From Ottowia sp. (GTDB taxonomy: Bacteria; Pseudomonadota; Gammaproteobacteria; Burkholderiales; Burkholderiaceae_C): DNA of 64,000 bases. Below the pieces are notes generated by a model, which worked only from the letters and a program-made list of their open reading frames with translations, was not told the origin of the DNA and did not search any database. Both the position numbers and the translations under genes were made by a program. Shown in pieces: positions 47,121 through 57,132 of this stretch (within the stretch, counting starts at the first letter, position 1; every line of letters begins with the position of its first letter). The stretch is taken from the NCBI RefSeq assembly GCF_016703145.1, contig NZ_JADJCO010000005.1, forward strand, positions 434,001 to 498,000, written 5' to 3'.

Positions 47121-48130
47121 GTGGCCAGCGCCTGCAGGCAGCGCAGGCGCTGCGCGGCGCCGCCGGCCGGCGCGATCTGGATGCCGGGCAGGCGCAGGCC
47201 GTAGTCCAGGCCCTGCGCGTCGGCGGCCAGCACCCAGGCCGCCAGGCGCGACAGGCGGCCCTCGGTGCCCAGGGCGCCGGCGCGCGCGAAGTCCAGCCAC
47301 AGCGCCTGCCGCTGCATGTGCAGCGTGTCGCGCGCGACCAACTCGCCTGACTTGGCGAACTTCTTCCAGACGATCAGCTTCATCGGGTCGCCGCGCTGGT
47401 AGCCGCGCACGCCGTCGAACTCGCCCGTGGCGCGCGCGCCGCCGGCCAGCCCGCTGCCGGCGCGCGGCTCGCCCAGGGGCAGGGCGGGCGGCAGCGGCTC
47501 GGGCGCAGGGTAGACCAGCACCTGCGCGGCCGGGTGCCACACCGTCCAGACGCGGAACGTGCCGAGCGGAAAGCGCGTTTCCACCGTCAGCGCCGGCACG
47601 CGGTGCAGCCCGCGCCGCGCGGGCTGGAAGCTGACCTGCACCGTGGCTTCGCCCCCCGCCGGCACGTCGGCCCAGGCCCAGTGGCGCGTGTCCCGCAGCG
47701 CCACGCCGATGGCATGGCGCGGCGTGCGGCGGGCATTGGCGAGCTTGACGTCGAGCACCGCCAGCCCGCCGGCGAACAGCGGTTGCGGCGGCGGCAGGTG
47801 CAGCGTCAGCCCGCGCAGCGTGCCGTGGCCCACGACCATGCCGGCGGCGGCGCAGCCGGCCAGCAAAAAGGTGAGCAGGTAGCCCAGGTTGAGCTGGTAG
47901 TTGATCGAGGCCACCAGCAGCACCGCCAGGGTGGCGGCCAGCATCCAGCCGGCGCGCGTGGGCAGGATGTAGACGTTGCCCTGCGTCAGCGCCAGCGTGT
48001 CGGCCAGCGGCACGCGGGCCAGCCACCAGGCGCGCAGCCGCGCGTGCCAGGCCCACCAGGGCGGGGTGGCGCTGTTTTCCAAGAGAAAAATGCCTTCAGC
48101 CGGCATGGGTATTGCGCCGTAAGCTATCAA
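47114..48130 (-). CDS. DUF58 protein; N-terminus encoded by dispersed repeat
   Basis: This ~338-residue membrane protein has two N-terminal helices (residues ~45-95: GWMLAATLAVLLVASINYQL and LLTFLLAGCAAAGMVV). A DUF58/vWA-like domain follows, with GSGLAGGARATGEFDGVRGY and DPMKLIVWKKFAKSGELVAR. It works with the MoxR AAA ATPase upstream and TgpA downstream. The longest start is a TTG at 48130 inside repeat copy J. An ATG at 48106 is also inside the repeat and is more conventional. Either way, residues up to IFLLENS come from repeat sequence. No good ribosome site precedes either. The gap to the moxR stop is under 35 bp, so translation is likely coupled. Confidence 0.9.
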   Translation of the reverse strand: MIAYGAIPMPAEGIFLLENSATPPWWAWHARLRAWWLARVPLADTLALTQGNVYILPTRAGWMLAATLAVLLVASINYQLNLGYLLTFLLAGCAAAGMVVGHGTLRGLTLHLPPPQPLFAGGLAVLDVKLANARRTPRHAIGVALRDTRHWAWADVPAGGEATVQVSFQPARRGLHRVPALTVETRFPLGTFRVWTVWHPAAQVLVYPAPEPLPPALPLGEPRAGSGLAGGARATGEFDGVRGYQRGDPMKLIVWKKFAKSGELVARDTLHMQRQALWLDFARAGALGTEGRLSRLAAWVLAADAQGLDYGLRLPGIQIAPAGGAAQRLRCLQALATC

Positions 48131-48139
48131 AAACGTAGT

Positions 48140-48142
<3 letters not shown>
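48081..48142 (-). repeat. dispersed repeat copy J, at the moxR/DUF58 junction
   Basis: Reverse-strand reading gives TTTTTGATAGCTTACGGCGC, then AATACCCATGCCGGCTGAAG and GCATTTTTCTC. It fills the junction between two normally overlapping genes and supplies every plausible start codon of the downstream one. Confidence 0.75.
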
Positions 48143-49060
<918 letters not shown>

Positions 49061-49112
49061 GCACCGAAGGTAATGGAATTTTCAGGGCCACTCGTGAGTT
49101 GAGGAGACAAGA

Positions 49113-50066
49113 TTGGGACGAACCGGGTACTTCTTCCATCCCGATTGCCGCCGCCATGACATGGGCGCCGGCCATCCCGAATGCCCGGCGCGGCTGGATG
49201 CCATCGAGGACCGCCTGCTGATGACCGGCGTTGCCGACGCGCTCGACCGGCGCGAGGCCACGCCCGCCACCATGGGCGAGTTGCTGCTGGCGCACGGCCG
49301 GCGCCACGTGGCCGCGCTGCGCGGCCTCAGCGCCATGCTGGGCGAAGAGGTCAAGGCCGGCGGGCCGGACCACTACGCGCTGGACCCGGACACCTCGATG
49401 AACTGCGGCACCTACCGTGCCGCGTTGCTGTCGGCCGGCGCCGCCGTCAACGCGGTCGATGCCGTGCTGACGGGCGAGCTGGAGAACGCCTTCTGCGCCA
49501 CCCGCCCGCCCGGCCACCACGCCACGCGCGACCAGGCGATGGGCTTTTGCTTCTTCAGCAACGTCGCCATCGCCGCCAAGGTCGCCTGCGAGCGCCACGG
49601 CCTCAAGCGCGTGGCCATCATCGACTTCGACGTGCACCACGGCAACGGCACCGAGGACATCGTGGCCGGTGACGAGCGCATCCTGATGGTGAGCTTCTAC
49701 CAGCACCCGTTCTACCCCGAGGGCGGTGCCCGGCGGACCGACTCCAACCTGGTCAACTGCCCCGTGCCGGCCTACACCAAGGGCATGGACATCCGCGAAC
49801 TGGTCGAGCTGATGTGGATCCCGCGCCTGGAGCAGCACCGGCCCGAGCTGATCCTGTTCAGCGCCGGCTTCGACGCGCACCGCGACGACGACATGGGCCA
49901 GCTCGGCCTGAACGAACGCGACTACGCCTGGATCACCGAGCGCATCAAGGGCGTGGCCCAGCGCCATGCTCAGGGCCGCATCGTGAGCTGTCTGGAAGGC
50001 GGCTACAACCTCGACGCACTGGCGCGCAGCGTCGAGGCGCACGTGCGGGTGCTGGCGGACGTGTGA
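49113..50066 (+). CDS. histone-deacetylase-family protein (acetylpolyamine/acetoin-utilisation type)
   Basis: This 317-residue zinc hydrolase of the arginase/deacetylase fold removes acetyl groups from small amines or lysines in the cytosol. Features are the N-terminal HPDCRRHDMGAGHPECPARL, CATRPPGHHATRDQAMGFCF with the His-His pair, and IIDFDVHHGNGTEDI with the metal-binding Asp and His. SAGFDAHRDDDMGQL supplies the second Asp. The start is a TTG at 49113, favoured by GAGGAGA six bases upstream and by family length. An internal ATG would remove the first strand. Substrate not determinable from sequence. Confidence 0.92.
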   Translation: MGRTGYFFHPDCRRHDMGAGHPECPARLDAIEDRLLMTGVADALDRREATPATMGELLLAHGRRHVAALRGLSAMLGEEVKAGGPDHYALDPDTSMNCGTYRAALLSAGAAVNAVDAVLTGELENAFCATRPPGHHATRDQAMGFCFFSNVAIAAKVACERHGLKRVAIIDFDVHHGNGTEDIVAGDERILMVSFYQHPFYPEGGARRTDSNLVNCPVPAYTKGMDIRELVELMWIPRLEQHRPELILFSAGFDAHRDDDMGQLGLNERDYAWITERIKGVAQRHAQGRIVSCLEGGYNLDALARSVEAHVRVLADV

Positions 50067-50078
50067 GCCGTTTCTTGA

Positions 50079-50140
50079 TCGAATCGGCCTTGAGCCCGCA
50101 TCCACATTGCGCGGACAGCTATTGAAAAAATAGTATTCCC
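50079..50140 (-). repeat. dispersed repeat copy K
   Basis: Reverse-strand reading gives TACTATTTTTTCAATAGCTG, then TCCGCGCAATGTGGATGCGG and GCTCAAGGCCGATTCGATC. It is a full, well-conserved copy between the deacetylase and mscS genes. Confidence 0.75.
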
Positions 50141-50215
50141 GGGGGGCCGCGGACGCACCGGGAAAGCGAAGCCCATGGACATCCTTGCCCCTTTCATCGA
50201 CCCACGGGAGCCTGC

Positions 50216-51553
50216 ATGGCGGACGACGGCGGGCTGAGCGGGCTGAGCGGGCTGACGCGCAGCGCCGGCCTGCGCATCGACGACTGGGGTGCCTGGTGGA
50301 ACGCCGTGACGCGGCCCGGCGCGCTGGGCGAGATCGCCCTCATCGCCGCCTGCGGCCTGCTGGCCTGGGGGCTGGCCGCGCTGCTGCACCGCGCCTGGAC
50401 GCGGGCGGGCGGGCAGTCGCGCATCCTGCTGGGTGGCCGCGGCATCGACGGCGCGCTGTTTCCCCTGATGTGGCTGGGCCTGGCATGGCTGGCACGGCTG
50501 GCCCTGCTGCGCCTGGACGTGGCCGCGCCGCTGATGCGCGTGGCGCTGCCGGCCCTGATGGCGCTGGCGGTGATCCGCGTCGGCGTGAAGGTGCTGCAAG
50601 CGGCCTTCCCCGACGCGCAGGCGGTGCGCGTGCTGGAGCGCACCATCTCGTGGCTGGTGTGGGCGGGCCTGGTGCTGTGGCTCAGCGGCCTGCTACCGGT
50701 GCTGCTGGAGGAAGCCGAGACGGTGTCCTGGAAGGTGGGCGGCGCCTCCGTCACGCTGCGCAGCCTGATCGAGGGCGCGGTCAACGTCGCCCTGGCGCTG
50801 CTGCTGGCGCTGTGGTTGTCCTCGGTCATCGAGGCGCGGCTGCTGCGCGACGCGGGGGGCGCCAACCTGTCGCTGCGCAAGGTCGTCGCCAACGCGCTGC
50901 GCGCGCTGCTGATCCTGGTGGCGGTGCTGGTGGCGCTGACGGCGGTGGGGATCGACCTGACGGCGCTGTCGGTGATGAGCGGCGCCATCGGCGTCGGCAT
51001 CGGCCTGGGGCTGCAGAAGCTGGCGGCCAACTACGTGTCCGGCTTCGTGGTGCTGGCCGAGCGCGCCCTGCGCATCGGCGACGCCGTGCGGGTGGACGGC
51101 TTCGAGGGCGAGATCACCGACATCCGCGCGCGCTACACCGTGATCCGCGCCGCCACGGGGCGCCGCTCCATCGTGCCCAACGAGATGATGGTCACGCAGC
51201 GGGTGGAAAACCTGTCGCTGGCCGACCGGCGCGTGGCGCAGTCCACCGTCGTGTCCGTGGACTACGGCGCTGATGCCGACCTGGTGGCTCGGCTGCTGCG
51301 CCAGGCCGCGCAGGACAACCCGCGCGTGCTGCGCGAGCCGGCGCCGTCGACGTCGCTGTCGGCCTTCGGCGCCGACGGGCTGGAGTTCACCGTCGGCTAC
51401 TGGACGAACGAGCCCGAGGCGCGACGGCTCGGCCTGCGCTCGGAGATCAACGTCGCCATCCTCGCGGCCCTGAGCGCCAACGGCATCCACATCCCGTTCT
51501 CGCAGCGCATGGTCCATTACGCGCCGCCGCCGGGCGTGGCGCCCCAAGAATGA
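50216..51553 (+). CDS. MscS-family mechanosensitive ion channel
   Basis: This 445-residue inner-membrane channel opens on hypo-osmotic stress. Several N-terminal helices precede the pore helix and MscS beta domain. The core reads GAIGVGIGLGLQKLAANYVS (pore-lining helix with Gly/Ala pattern) followed by GFVVLAERALRIGDAVRVDG. The C-terminal cytoplasmic cage domain ends near FSQRMVHYAPPPGV. ATG 50216 follows CGGGAGCCTGC. It has extra N-terminal helices compared with the small E. coli MscS (286 residues), closer to the YbdG/YnaI size class. No operon partners. Confidence 0.92.
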   Translation: MADDGGLSGLSGLTRSAGLRIDDWGAWWNAVTRPGALGEIALIAACGLLAWGLAALLHRAWTRAGGQSRILLGGRGIDGALFPLMWLGLAWLARLALLRLDVAAPLMRVALPALMALAVIRVGVKVLQAAFPDAQAVRVLERTISWLVWAGLVLWLSGLLPVLLEEAETVSWKVGGASVTLRSLIEGAVNVALALLLALWLSSVIEARLLRDAGGANLSLRKVVANALRALLILVAVLVALTAVGIDLTALSVMSGAIGVGIGLGLQKLAANYVSGFVVLAERALRIGDAVRVDGFEGEITDIRARYTVIRAATGRRSIVPNEMMVTQRVENLSLADRRVAQSTVVSVDYGADADLVARLLRQAAQDNPRVLREPAPSTSLSAFGADGLEFTVGYWTNEPEARRLGLRSEINVAILAALSANGIHIPFSQRMVHYAPPPGVAPQE

Positions 51554-51684
51554 AAAAACACCATCACTCATCCGCGCGGGAGGCCGGAGAGGGCGTTCAC
51601 GTCCACTAGAATGCTCGCGGACACGACGCGCGTCGCCTCAGATCGCGCGGCTTCCAACTCAAACCAGACAACAGGAGATCCAGC

Positions 51685-52434
51685 ATGAAAGCACTCGTCG
51701 CTGTGAAGCGCGTGGTGGACTACAACGTCAAGGTGCGCGTCAAGAGCGACGGCAGCGGCGTGGACATCGCCAACGTGAAGATGAGCATGAATCCCTTCGA
51801 CGAGATCGCCGTCGAAGAGGCGGTGCGCCTGAGGGAGAAGGGCGTGGTCACCGAGGTGATCGCCGTGTCCTGCGGCCCGACCCAGTGCCAGGAAACCCTG
51901 CGCACCGCCATGGCCATCGGCGCCGACCGCGGCATTCTGGTCGAAACCACCGATGAACTGCAGCCCCTGGCCGTGGCCAAGCTGCTGAAGGCCCTGGTGG
52001 ACAAGGAACAGCCTCAGCTCGTCATCCTGGGCAAACAGGCCATCGACGACGATGCCAACCAGACCGGCCAGATGCTGGCCGCGCTGGCCGATCTGCCGCA
52101 GGCCACCTTCGCCAGCAAGGTCGAGATCGACGGCGGCAAGGCCCGGGTCACGCGCGAGGTGGACGGCGGCCTGGAGACGCTGGAGATCACGCTGCCGGCG
52201 GTGATCACCACCGACCTGCGCCTGAACGAGCCGCGCTACGTCACGCTGCCCAACATCATGAAGGCCAAGAAGAAGCAGCTCGACGTCGTCAAGCCCGCCG
52301 ATCTGGGCGTGGACGCGGCGCCGCGCCTGAAGACCCTGAAAGTGTCCGAGCCGGCCAAGCGCGGCGCCGGCATCAAGGTGGCCGACGTGGCTGCCCTGGT
52401 CGACAAGCTCAAGAATGAAGCCAAAGTGATCTGA
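51685..52434 (+). CDS. etfB: electron transfer flavoprotein beta subunit
   Basis: EtfB with EtfA carries electrons from acyl-CoA and other dehydrogenases to ETF-ubiquinone oxidoreductase. The 249-residue product has the AMP-binding pattern VKRVVDYNVKVRVKSDGSGV, NPFDEIAVEEAVRLREKG and ILGKQAIDDDANQTGQMLAA. The recognition loop LRLNEPRYVTLPNIMKAKKK is used to dock dehydrogenases. ATG 51685 follows ACAGGAGATCC. etfA begins 11 bp downstream. The acyl-CoA dehydrogenase after it is a natural electron donor. Confidence 0.97.
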   Translation: MKALVAVKRVVDYNVKVRVKSDGSGVDIANVKMSMNPFDEIAVEEAVRLREKGVVTEVIAVSCGPTQCQETLRTAMAIGADRGILVETTDELQPLAVAKLLKALVDKEQPQLVILGKQAIDDDANQTGQMLAALADLPQATFASKVEIDGGKARVTREVDGGLETLEITLPAVITTDLRLNEPRYVTLPNIMKAKKKQLDVVKPADLGVDAAPRLKTLKVSEPAKRGAGIKVADVAALVDKLKNEAKVI

Positions 52435-52445
52435 GGAACTACAAC

Positions 52446-53378
52446 ATGACCGCACTCGTCATTGCCGAACACGACAACGCCAGCATCAAAGGCGCCACGC
52501 TCAACACCGTCACCGCCGCGGCCGCCTGTGGCGGCGACGTCCACGTGCTGGTGGCTGGCCACAACGCCGGCGGAGCCGCTCAGGCCGCCGCCCAGATCGC
52601 CGGCGTCGCCAAGGTGCTGCACGCCGACGCCGAGGGCCTGGCCCACGGCTTGGCCGAGAACGTCACCGCCCAGGTGCTGGCCCTTGCCGGCAACTACAGC
52701 CACATCCTGTTCCCGGCCACCGCCGGCGGCAAGAACGTCGCCCCGCGCGTGGCCGCCAAGCTCGACGTGGCGCAGATCAGCGACATCACCAAGGTGGTCA
52801 GCCCCGACACCTTCGAGCGCCCGATCTACGCCGGCAACGCCATCGCCACCGTGCAGTCCGGCGATGCCACCAAGGTCATCACCGTGCGCACCACCGGCTT
52901 CGACGCGGCGGCGGCCAGCGGCGGCGGCGCGGCGGTCGAGACCGTGCCCGCCCAGGCCGCCAGCGCCCAGAGCAGCTTCATCGGCGCCGAGATCGCCAAG
53001 AACGACCGGCCCGAGCTGACCGCGGCCAAGATCGTCGTCTCCGGTGGCCGGGCCTTGGGCAGCGCCGAGAAGTTCCAGGAAGTGATGACCCCGTTGGCCG
53101 ACAAGCTGGGCGCGGCCATCGGCGCCAGCCGCGCGGCGGTGGACGCCGGCTACGCGCCCAACGACCTCCAGGTCGGCCAGACCGGCAAGATCGTGGCGCC
53201 GCAGCTCTACGTGGCCGCCGGCATCTCGGGCGCCATCCAGCATCTGGCCGGCATGAAGGACTCCAAGGTGATCGTGGCGATCAACAAGGATCCCGAGGCG
53301 CCGATCTTCAGCGTGGCCGACTACGGCCTGGAAGCCGACCTGTTCACGGCCGTGCCGGAACTGGTCAAGGCGCTTTGA
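52446..53378 (+). CDS. etfA: electron transfer flavoprotein alpha subunit
   Basis: EtfA is the FAD-carrying partner of EtfB. The 310-residue protein ends with the FAD domain signature. Visible in order are SGGRALGSAEKFQEVMTPLA, GASRAAVDAGYAPNDLQVGQ, TGKIVAPQLYVAAGISGAIQ, HLAGMKDSKVIVAINKDPEA and ADYGLEADLFTAVPEL. It is in an operon with etfB (11-bp gap). A strong hairpin with a T-rich tail lies 30 bp after the stop, so most transcripts should end there before the acyl-CoA dehydrogenase gene. Confidence 0.97.
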   Translation: MTALVIAEHDNASIKGATLNTVTAAAACGGDVHVLVAGHNAGGAAQAAAQIAGVAKVLHADAEGLAHGLAENVTAQVLALAGNYSHILFPATAGGKNVAPRVAAKLDVAQISDITKVVSPDTFERPIYAGNAIATVQSGDATKVITVRTTGFDAAAASGGGAAVETVPAQAASAQSSFIGAEIAKNDRPELTAAKIVVSGGRALGSAEKFQEVMTPLADKLGAAIGASRAAVDAGYAPNDLQVGQTGKIVAPQLYVAAGISGAIQHLAGMKDSKVIVAINKDPEAPIFSVADYGLEADLFTAVPELVKAL

Positions 53379-53407
53379 CGCAGGCGCGCTGTTCCCGAAT
53401 CCGTCAC

Positions 53408-53435
53408 AAGGGCATCGCGCGCGATGCCCTTTTCT
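53408..53435 (+). terminator. intrinsic terminator after etfBA
   Basis: AAGGGCATCG (53408-53417) and CGATGCCCTT (53422-53431) form a perfect 10-bp stem around CGCG, followed by TTTC. It is a good Rho-independent terminator for etfBA. The hairpin lies in the leader of the next gene, so read-through could be controlled. Confidence 0.85.
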
Positions 53436-53467
53436 TCGCCATCCATCCTGCCATTGAGGAGACCCGC

Positions 53468-55255
53468 ATGAGCTACACGGCGCCCGTCAAGGACATGCTG
53501 TTCAACATCGAACATCTGGCGCGCATCGACGAGATCGCCCGACTGCCCGGCTTCGAGGACGCTGGCCTGGAAACCGCCAAGGCCGTGCTGGAGGAGTGCG
53601 CCCGCTTCAACGAGCAGGTGGTGGCGCCGCTCAATCACGCGTCCGACGAGGCGCCGTCCAGCCATTCGGGCACGTCGGTCACGACCAGTGCGGGCTTCAA
53701 GGATGCTTATCGGCAGTTCGCCGAAGGCGGCTGGCAAGGCCTGCAGCACCCCGCTGATTTTGGCGGCCAGGGTCTGCCCAAGACCATGGGTGCCGCGTGC
53801 GGGGAGATGGTCAACGCGGCCAGCCTCAGCTTTGCGCTGTGCCCCATGCTGACCGATGGCGCCATCGAGGCGCTGCTGACGGCGGGCAGCGACGAGCTGA
53901 AGGCCACCTACCTGCACAAGCTCGTTGCCGGCGAATGGACCGGCACCATGAACCTGACCGAGCCGCAGGCCGGCAGCGACCTGGCCGCCGTGCGCACGCG
54001 CGCCGAGCCGCAGGGCGACGGTACCTACAGAATCTTCGGTACCAAGATCTTCATCACCTACGGCGAACACGACATGGCGGGGAACATCGTGCACCTGGTG
54101 CTGGCGCGCGTGGCCGGCGCGCCCGAGGGCGTCAAGGGCATCAGCCTGTTCGTCGTGCCCAAGTTCCTGGTGGGCGAGGACGGTGTTCCGGGCGAACGCA
54201 ACGACGTGTACTGCGTCGGCATCGAGCACAAGATGGGCATCAAGGCCAGCCCGACCGCCGTGCTGCAGTTCGGCGACCACGGCGGCGCCGTGGGCTACCT
54301 GGTCGGCGAGGAAAACCGCGGCCTGGAGTACATGTTCATCATGATGAACGCCGCCCGCTACGCCGTCGGCGTGCAGGGCATCGCGGTGGCCGAGCGCGCC
54401 TACCAGCAGGCCGCCGCCTACGCACGCGAGCGCGTGCAGAGCCGTCCGGTGGACGGCAGCGTCAAGGGTGCGGCCACCATCATCCACCACCCCGACGTGC
54501 GCCGCATGCTGATGACCATGCGCGCCTTGATCGAGGGCTGCCGCGCCATGGCCAGCGCCGCCGCCGCGGCCTACGACGCGGCCCACCACCACCCGGACGC
54601 GGAAACCCGCAAGGTCAACCAGACCTTCTACGAATTCATGGTGCCGCTGGTCAAGGGCTACAGCACCGAGATGAGCCTGGAGGCCACCAGCCTGGGCGTG
54701 CAGGTGCATGGCGGTATGGGCTTCATCGAGGAGACGGGCGCCGCGCAGCACTACCGCGACGCCAAGATCCTGACCATCTACGAGGGCACCACCGCCATCC
54801 AGGCCAACGACCTGGTGGGCCGCAAGACCGCGCGCGACGGCGGCCAGGCCGCCAGGGCCATCGCCGCGCAGGTCGAGGCGACCGAAAGGCAGCTCGCCGC
54901 CGGCGGCAGCGACGCCCAGGCCGTGGCGCGGCGCTTGGCCGCCGCCCGCCAGGCTTTCTTGGATGCCGTGGACTTCATCGCCGCGCAAGCCAAGGCCGAC
55001 CCCAACGCCGCCTACGCCGGCAGCGTGCCCTACCTGATGCTGGCCGGCAACCTGATGGCCGGCTGGCAACTGGGCCGCGCGCTGCTGGCCGCCGAGGCCG
55101 CGCTGGCTCAGGGCCGGGATGCGGCCTTCATGCAGGCCAAGATCGTCACCGCGCGCTTCTACGCCGACCACATCCTCACGCGCGCGCCGGGCCTGCGCGA
55201 CGCCATCACCCAGGGCGCGGACAGCGTCACGGCGCTGCCGCTGGAAGCGTTTTGA
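53468..55255 (+). CDS. acyl-CoA dehydrogenase (long, ~595-residue class)
   Basis: This FAD-dependent acyl-CoA dehydrogenase introduces the trans-2 double bond in beta-oxidation and passes electrons to EtfAB. Motifs are WTGTMNLTEPQAGSDLAAVR (FAD/substrate region), GIEHKMGIKASPTAVLQFGD and GVQVHGGMGFIEETGAAQHY. YRDAKILTIYEGTTAIQAND carries the catalytic-Glu region. A ~100-residue C-terminal extension marks the DmdC/FadE-like class. The start ATG 53468 follows GAGGAGACCCGC; the longer in-frame opening at 53375 runs through the terminator hairpin. Chain length unknown. Its position right after etfBA fits its electron path. Confidence 0.95.
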   Translation: MSYTAPVKDMLFNIEHLARIDEIARLPGFEDAGLETAKAVLEECARFNEQVVAPLNHASDEAPSSHSGTSVTTSAGFKDAYRQFAEGGWQGLQHPADFGGQGLPKTMGAACGEMVNAASLSFALCPMLTDGAIEALLTAGSDELKATYLHKLVAGEWTGTMNLTEPQAGSDLAAVRTRAEPQGDGTYRIFGTKIFITYGEHDMAGNIVHLVLARVAGAPEGVKGISLFVVPKFLVGEDGVPGERNDVYCVGIEHKMGIKASPTAVLQFGDHGGAVGYLVGEENRGLEYMFIMMNAARYAVGVQGIAVAERAYQQAAAYARERVQSRPVDGSVKGAATIIHHPDVRRMLMTMRALIEGCRAMASAAAAAYDAAHHHPDAETRKVNQTFYEFMVPLVKGYSTEMSLEATSLGVQVHGGMGFIEETGAAQHYRDAKILTIYEGTTAIQANDLVGRKTARDGGQAARAIAAQVEATERQLAAGGSDAQAVARRLAAARQAFLDAVDFIAAQAKADPNAAYAGSVPYLMLAGNLMAGWQLGRALLAAEAALAQGRDAAFMQAKIVTARFYADHILTRAPGLRDAITQGADSVTALPLEAF

Positions 55256-55257
55256 TG

Positions 55258-55317
55258 CGGTTGCTATAAAAAACATAGCTAATTGCGCAGTGTCCATGTG
55301 GGCTGTTGGCCAAAAAC
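55258..55317 (+). repeat. dispersed repeat copy L, abutting an IS element
   Basis: GGTTGCTATAAAAAACATAG, CTAATTGCGCAGTGTCCATG and TGGGCTGTTGGCCAAAAAC make a full-length copy. The IS1-type element begins right at its 3' edge (55319). Confidence 0.75.
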
Positions 55318-55318
55318 A

Positions 55319-56123
55319 GGGATTGCTAAACAGGTATTGATACACTTGCATTTTTCCCTCAAGATTGCCGGATGAACCTCGCTTGCCCACGTTGCACCTT
55401 GACCGATCAGGTGGTCAAGAATGGCCGCAGCCGCCACGGCCACCAGCGCTGGCGCTGCAAGGGCTGCGCGCTGACCTTCGGCGAGCGCGATCACCGGCTC
55501 ATTGACCCGGCGATCAAGCAGCGCTTTGCGCCATTACGCCGAAGGCGTGGGCCTGCGGGCCACCGAGCGGCTGGTGGGGCCCAGTCACAACACCATCATC
55601 GGCTGGGTGCGCCAGGAGGTTGCTGGTCAGGCGCTGGCGCGCCTGGATGCGGCGCAGGTGCAGTACGTCGAGGCCGATGAGCTGTGGAGCTACGTGGGTT
55701 CAAAAAGACCAATTTGGCTGTGGTGGGCTATTGATCGCACTTCCTGCCGAATTCTCGGCTGGGCGCTGGGCGATCGTGACACCCGAGCAGCCCGAGCGCT
55801 GGGCGCGCAGATTCCTCAAGGCCCTCACATCCAGTACTGCACCGACCACTGGCGCTGCTACGCAGCCATCTTCCCCGCCGGGCAGCACACCCAAGGCAAG
55901 GCGCACACGCACATCATCGAGAGCATGAACAACAAGCTGCGCTGCTATCTGGCGCGGCTGCGCCGCAAGACGCACTGCTACTCCAAGAGCGCGCTCAACC
56001 TGCGCGACTCGCTGCTGTTTGTGTGGCAGCGCAAGTTCGGCCACGCGCTGGCGCCCCAGGCCGGCGAGATCACATGCCGGCGGCTCTGGGATGTTGAGAT
56101 ATCAATACCTATTTAGCAATCCC
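55319..56123 (+). mobile_element. IS1-family insertion sequence (805 bp)
   Basis: Terminal inverted repeats are GGGATTGCTAAA-C-AGGTATTGATA at 55319-55342 and its complement at 56100-56123, with one mismatch in 24 bp. Size (805 bp) and the zinc-finger-plus-DDE transposase match the IS1 family (~770 bp). A clear 8-9-bp target duplication was not seen (flanks CCAAAAACA and CTAGAACAC). The target site may have been altered, or the ends may be off by a base. The transposase frame is interrupted. The element sits between the acyl-CoA dehydrogenase and nitronate-monooxygenase genes. Confidence 0.88.
55372..56116 (+). pseudogene. IS1-type transposase, two frames
   Basis: The first frame from ATG 55372 encodes an InsA-like zinc finger (CPRCTLTDQVVKNGRSRHGH, then WRCKGCALTF). 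The second frame encodes the InsB-like catalytic part with DDE residues in VEADELWSYVG, QYCTDHWRCY and HIIESMNNKLR. Moving from one to the other needs a +1 shift near 55520-55530 (skip one C to read KQ-ALRHYAEG). Classical IS1 uses a -1 shift at an A-rich site. So this is more likely an inserted base inactivating a single-frame relative than programmed recoding. Confidence 0.75.
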
Positions 56124-56159
56124 CTAGAACACTAGAAATCCATTCTTCAGGAGCCGACC

Positions 56160-57113
56160 ATGTCCACACTTCCTCCCGTCCTGCGAGACCTGAAATTTCC
56201 CGTCATCGGCTCGCCGCTGTTCATCATCAGCAACCCGCAGCTCGTCATCGCCCAGTGCACGTCGGGCGTCATCGGCGCCATGCCGGCGCTCAACGCCCGG
56301 CCTGCCGAGCTGCTGGACGAATGGCTGGCCGAGATCACCGAGGCCCTGGCCGTCTGGGACCGAGCTCACCCCGACGAGCCCGCCGCGCCGTTCGCCATCA
56401 ACCAGATCGTGCACAAGAGCAACGACCGTCTGGATCACGACATGGCGCTGTGCGCCAAGTACAAGGTGCCGGTCGTGATCACCAGCCTGGGCGCGCGCGA
56501 GGACGTGAACCAGGCCGTGCACGGCTGGGGCGGCGTGGTGATGCACGACATCATCAACAACCGCTTCGCGCGCAAGGCCATCGAGAAGGGCGCCGACGGC
56601 CTGATCGCCGTGGCGGCTGGCGCCGGCGGCCATGCCGGCACCAAGAGCCCGTTCGCGCTGGTGCAGGAAATCCGCGAATGGTTCGACGGCCCGATCGCGC
56701 TGTCCGGCGCCATCGCCAACGGCGGCGCCGTGCTGGCGGCGCAGGCCATGGGGGCCGACTTCGGCTACATCGGCACCGCCTTCATCGCCACGCAGGAGGC
56801 GCGGGCGCTGGACGCATACAAGCAGGCCATCGTGGAGGGCACCTCCGACGACATCGTCTACAGCAACCTGTTCACCGGCGTGCACGGCAACTACCTGGCG
56901 CCGTCGATCCGCTCCGCCGGGCTGGACCCCGACAACCTGCCGGAGAGCGACCCCAGCAAGATGAACTTCGGCGGCGGCGCCAAGAAGGCGTGGAAGGACA
57001 TCTGGGGCAGCGGCCAGGGCATCAGCGCCATCAAGGCCGTGGAACCGGCGGCCGACTTGATCGCGCGGCTGAAGCGCGAGTACGAGCAGGCGCGCCGGCG
57101 CTTGGCGCTTTGA
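56160..57113 (+). CDS. NAD(P)H-dependent flavin oxidoreductase (nitronate monooxygenase-like)
   Basis: This 317-residue FMN protein has the 2-nitropropane dioxygenase/nitronate monooxygenase TIM-barrel fold. Landmarks are KFPVIGSPLFIISNPQLVIA, VAAGAGGHAGTKSPFALVQE (phosphate-binding Gly-rich loop with His) and ANGGAVLAAQAMGADFGYIG followed by TAFIATQEA. It belongs to the group often found with fatty-acid oxidation genes. ATG 56160 follows TCAGGAGCCGACC. The IS1-type element ends 36 bp upstream, so the native promoter has probably been displaced. A bidirectional terminator follows. Confidence 0.92.
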   Translation: MSTLPPVLRDLKFPVIGSPLFIISNPQLVIAQCTSGVIGAMPALNARPAELLDEWLAEITEALAVWDRAHPDEPAAPFAINQIVHKSNDRLDHDMALCAKYKVPVVITSLGAREDVNQAVHGWGGVVMHDIINNRFARKAIEKGADGLIAVAAGAGGHAGTKSPFALVQEIREWFDGPIALSGAIANGGAVLAAQAMGADFGYIGTAFIATQEARALDAYKQAIVEGTSDDIVYSNLFTGVHGNYLAPSIRSAGLDPDNLPESDPSKMNFGGGAKKAWKDIWGSGQGISAIKAVEPAADLIARLKREYEQARRRLAL

Positions 57114-57132
57114 TCAGCACGGGTGTTGCATG

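Noticed and set aside
55319..56123. Programmed -1 frameshift transposase as in classical IS1
   Set aside because: The second frame is reached by +1, not -1, and no A-rich slippery site is present at the overlap.
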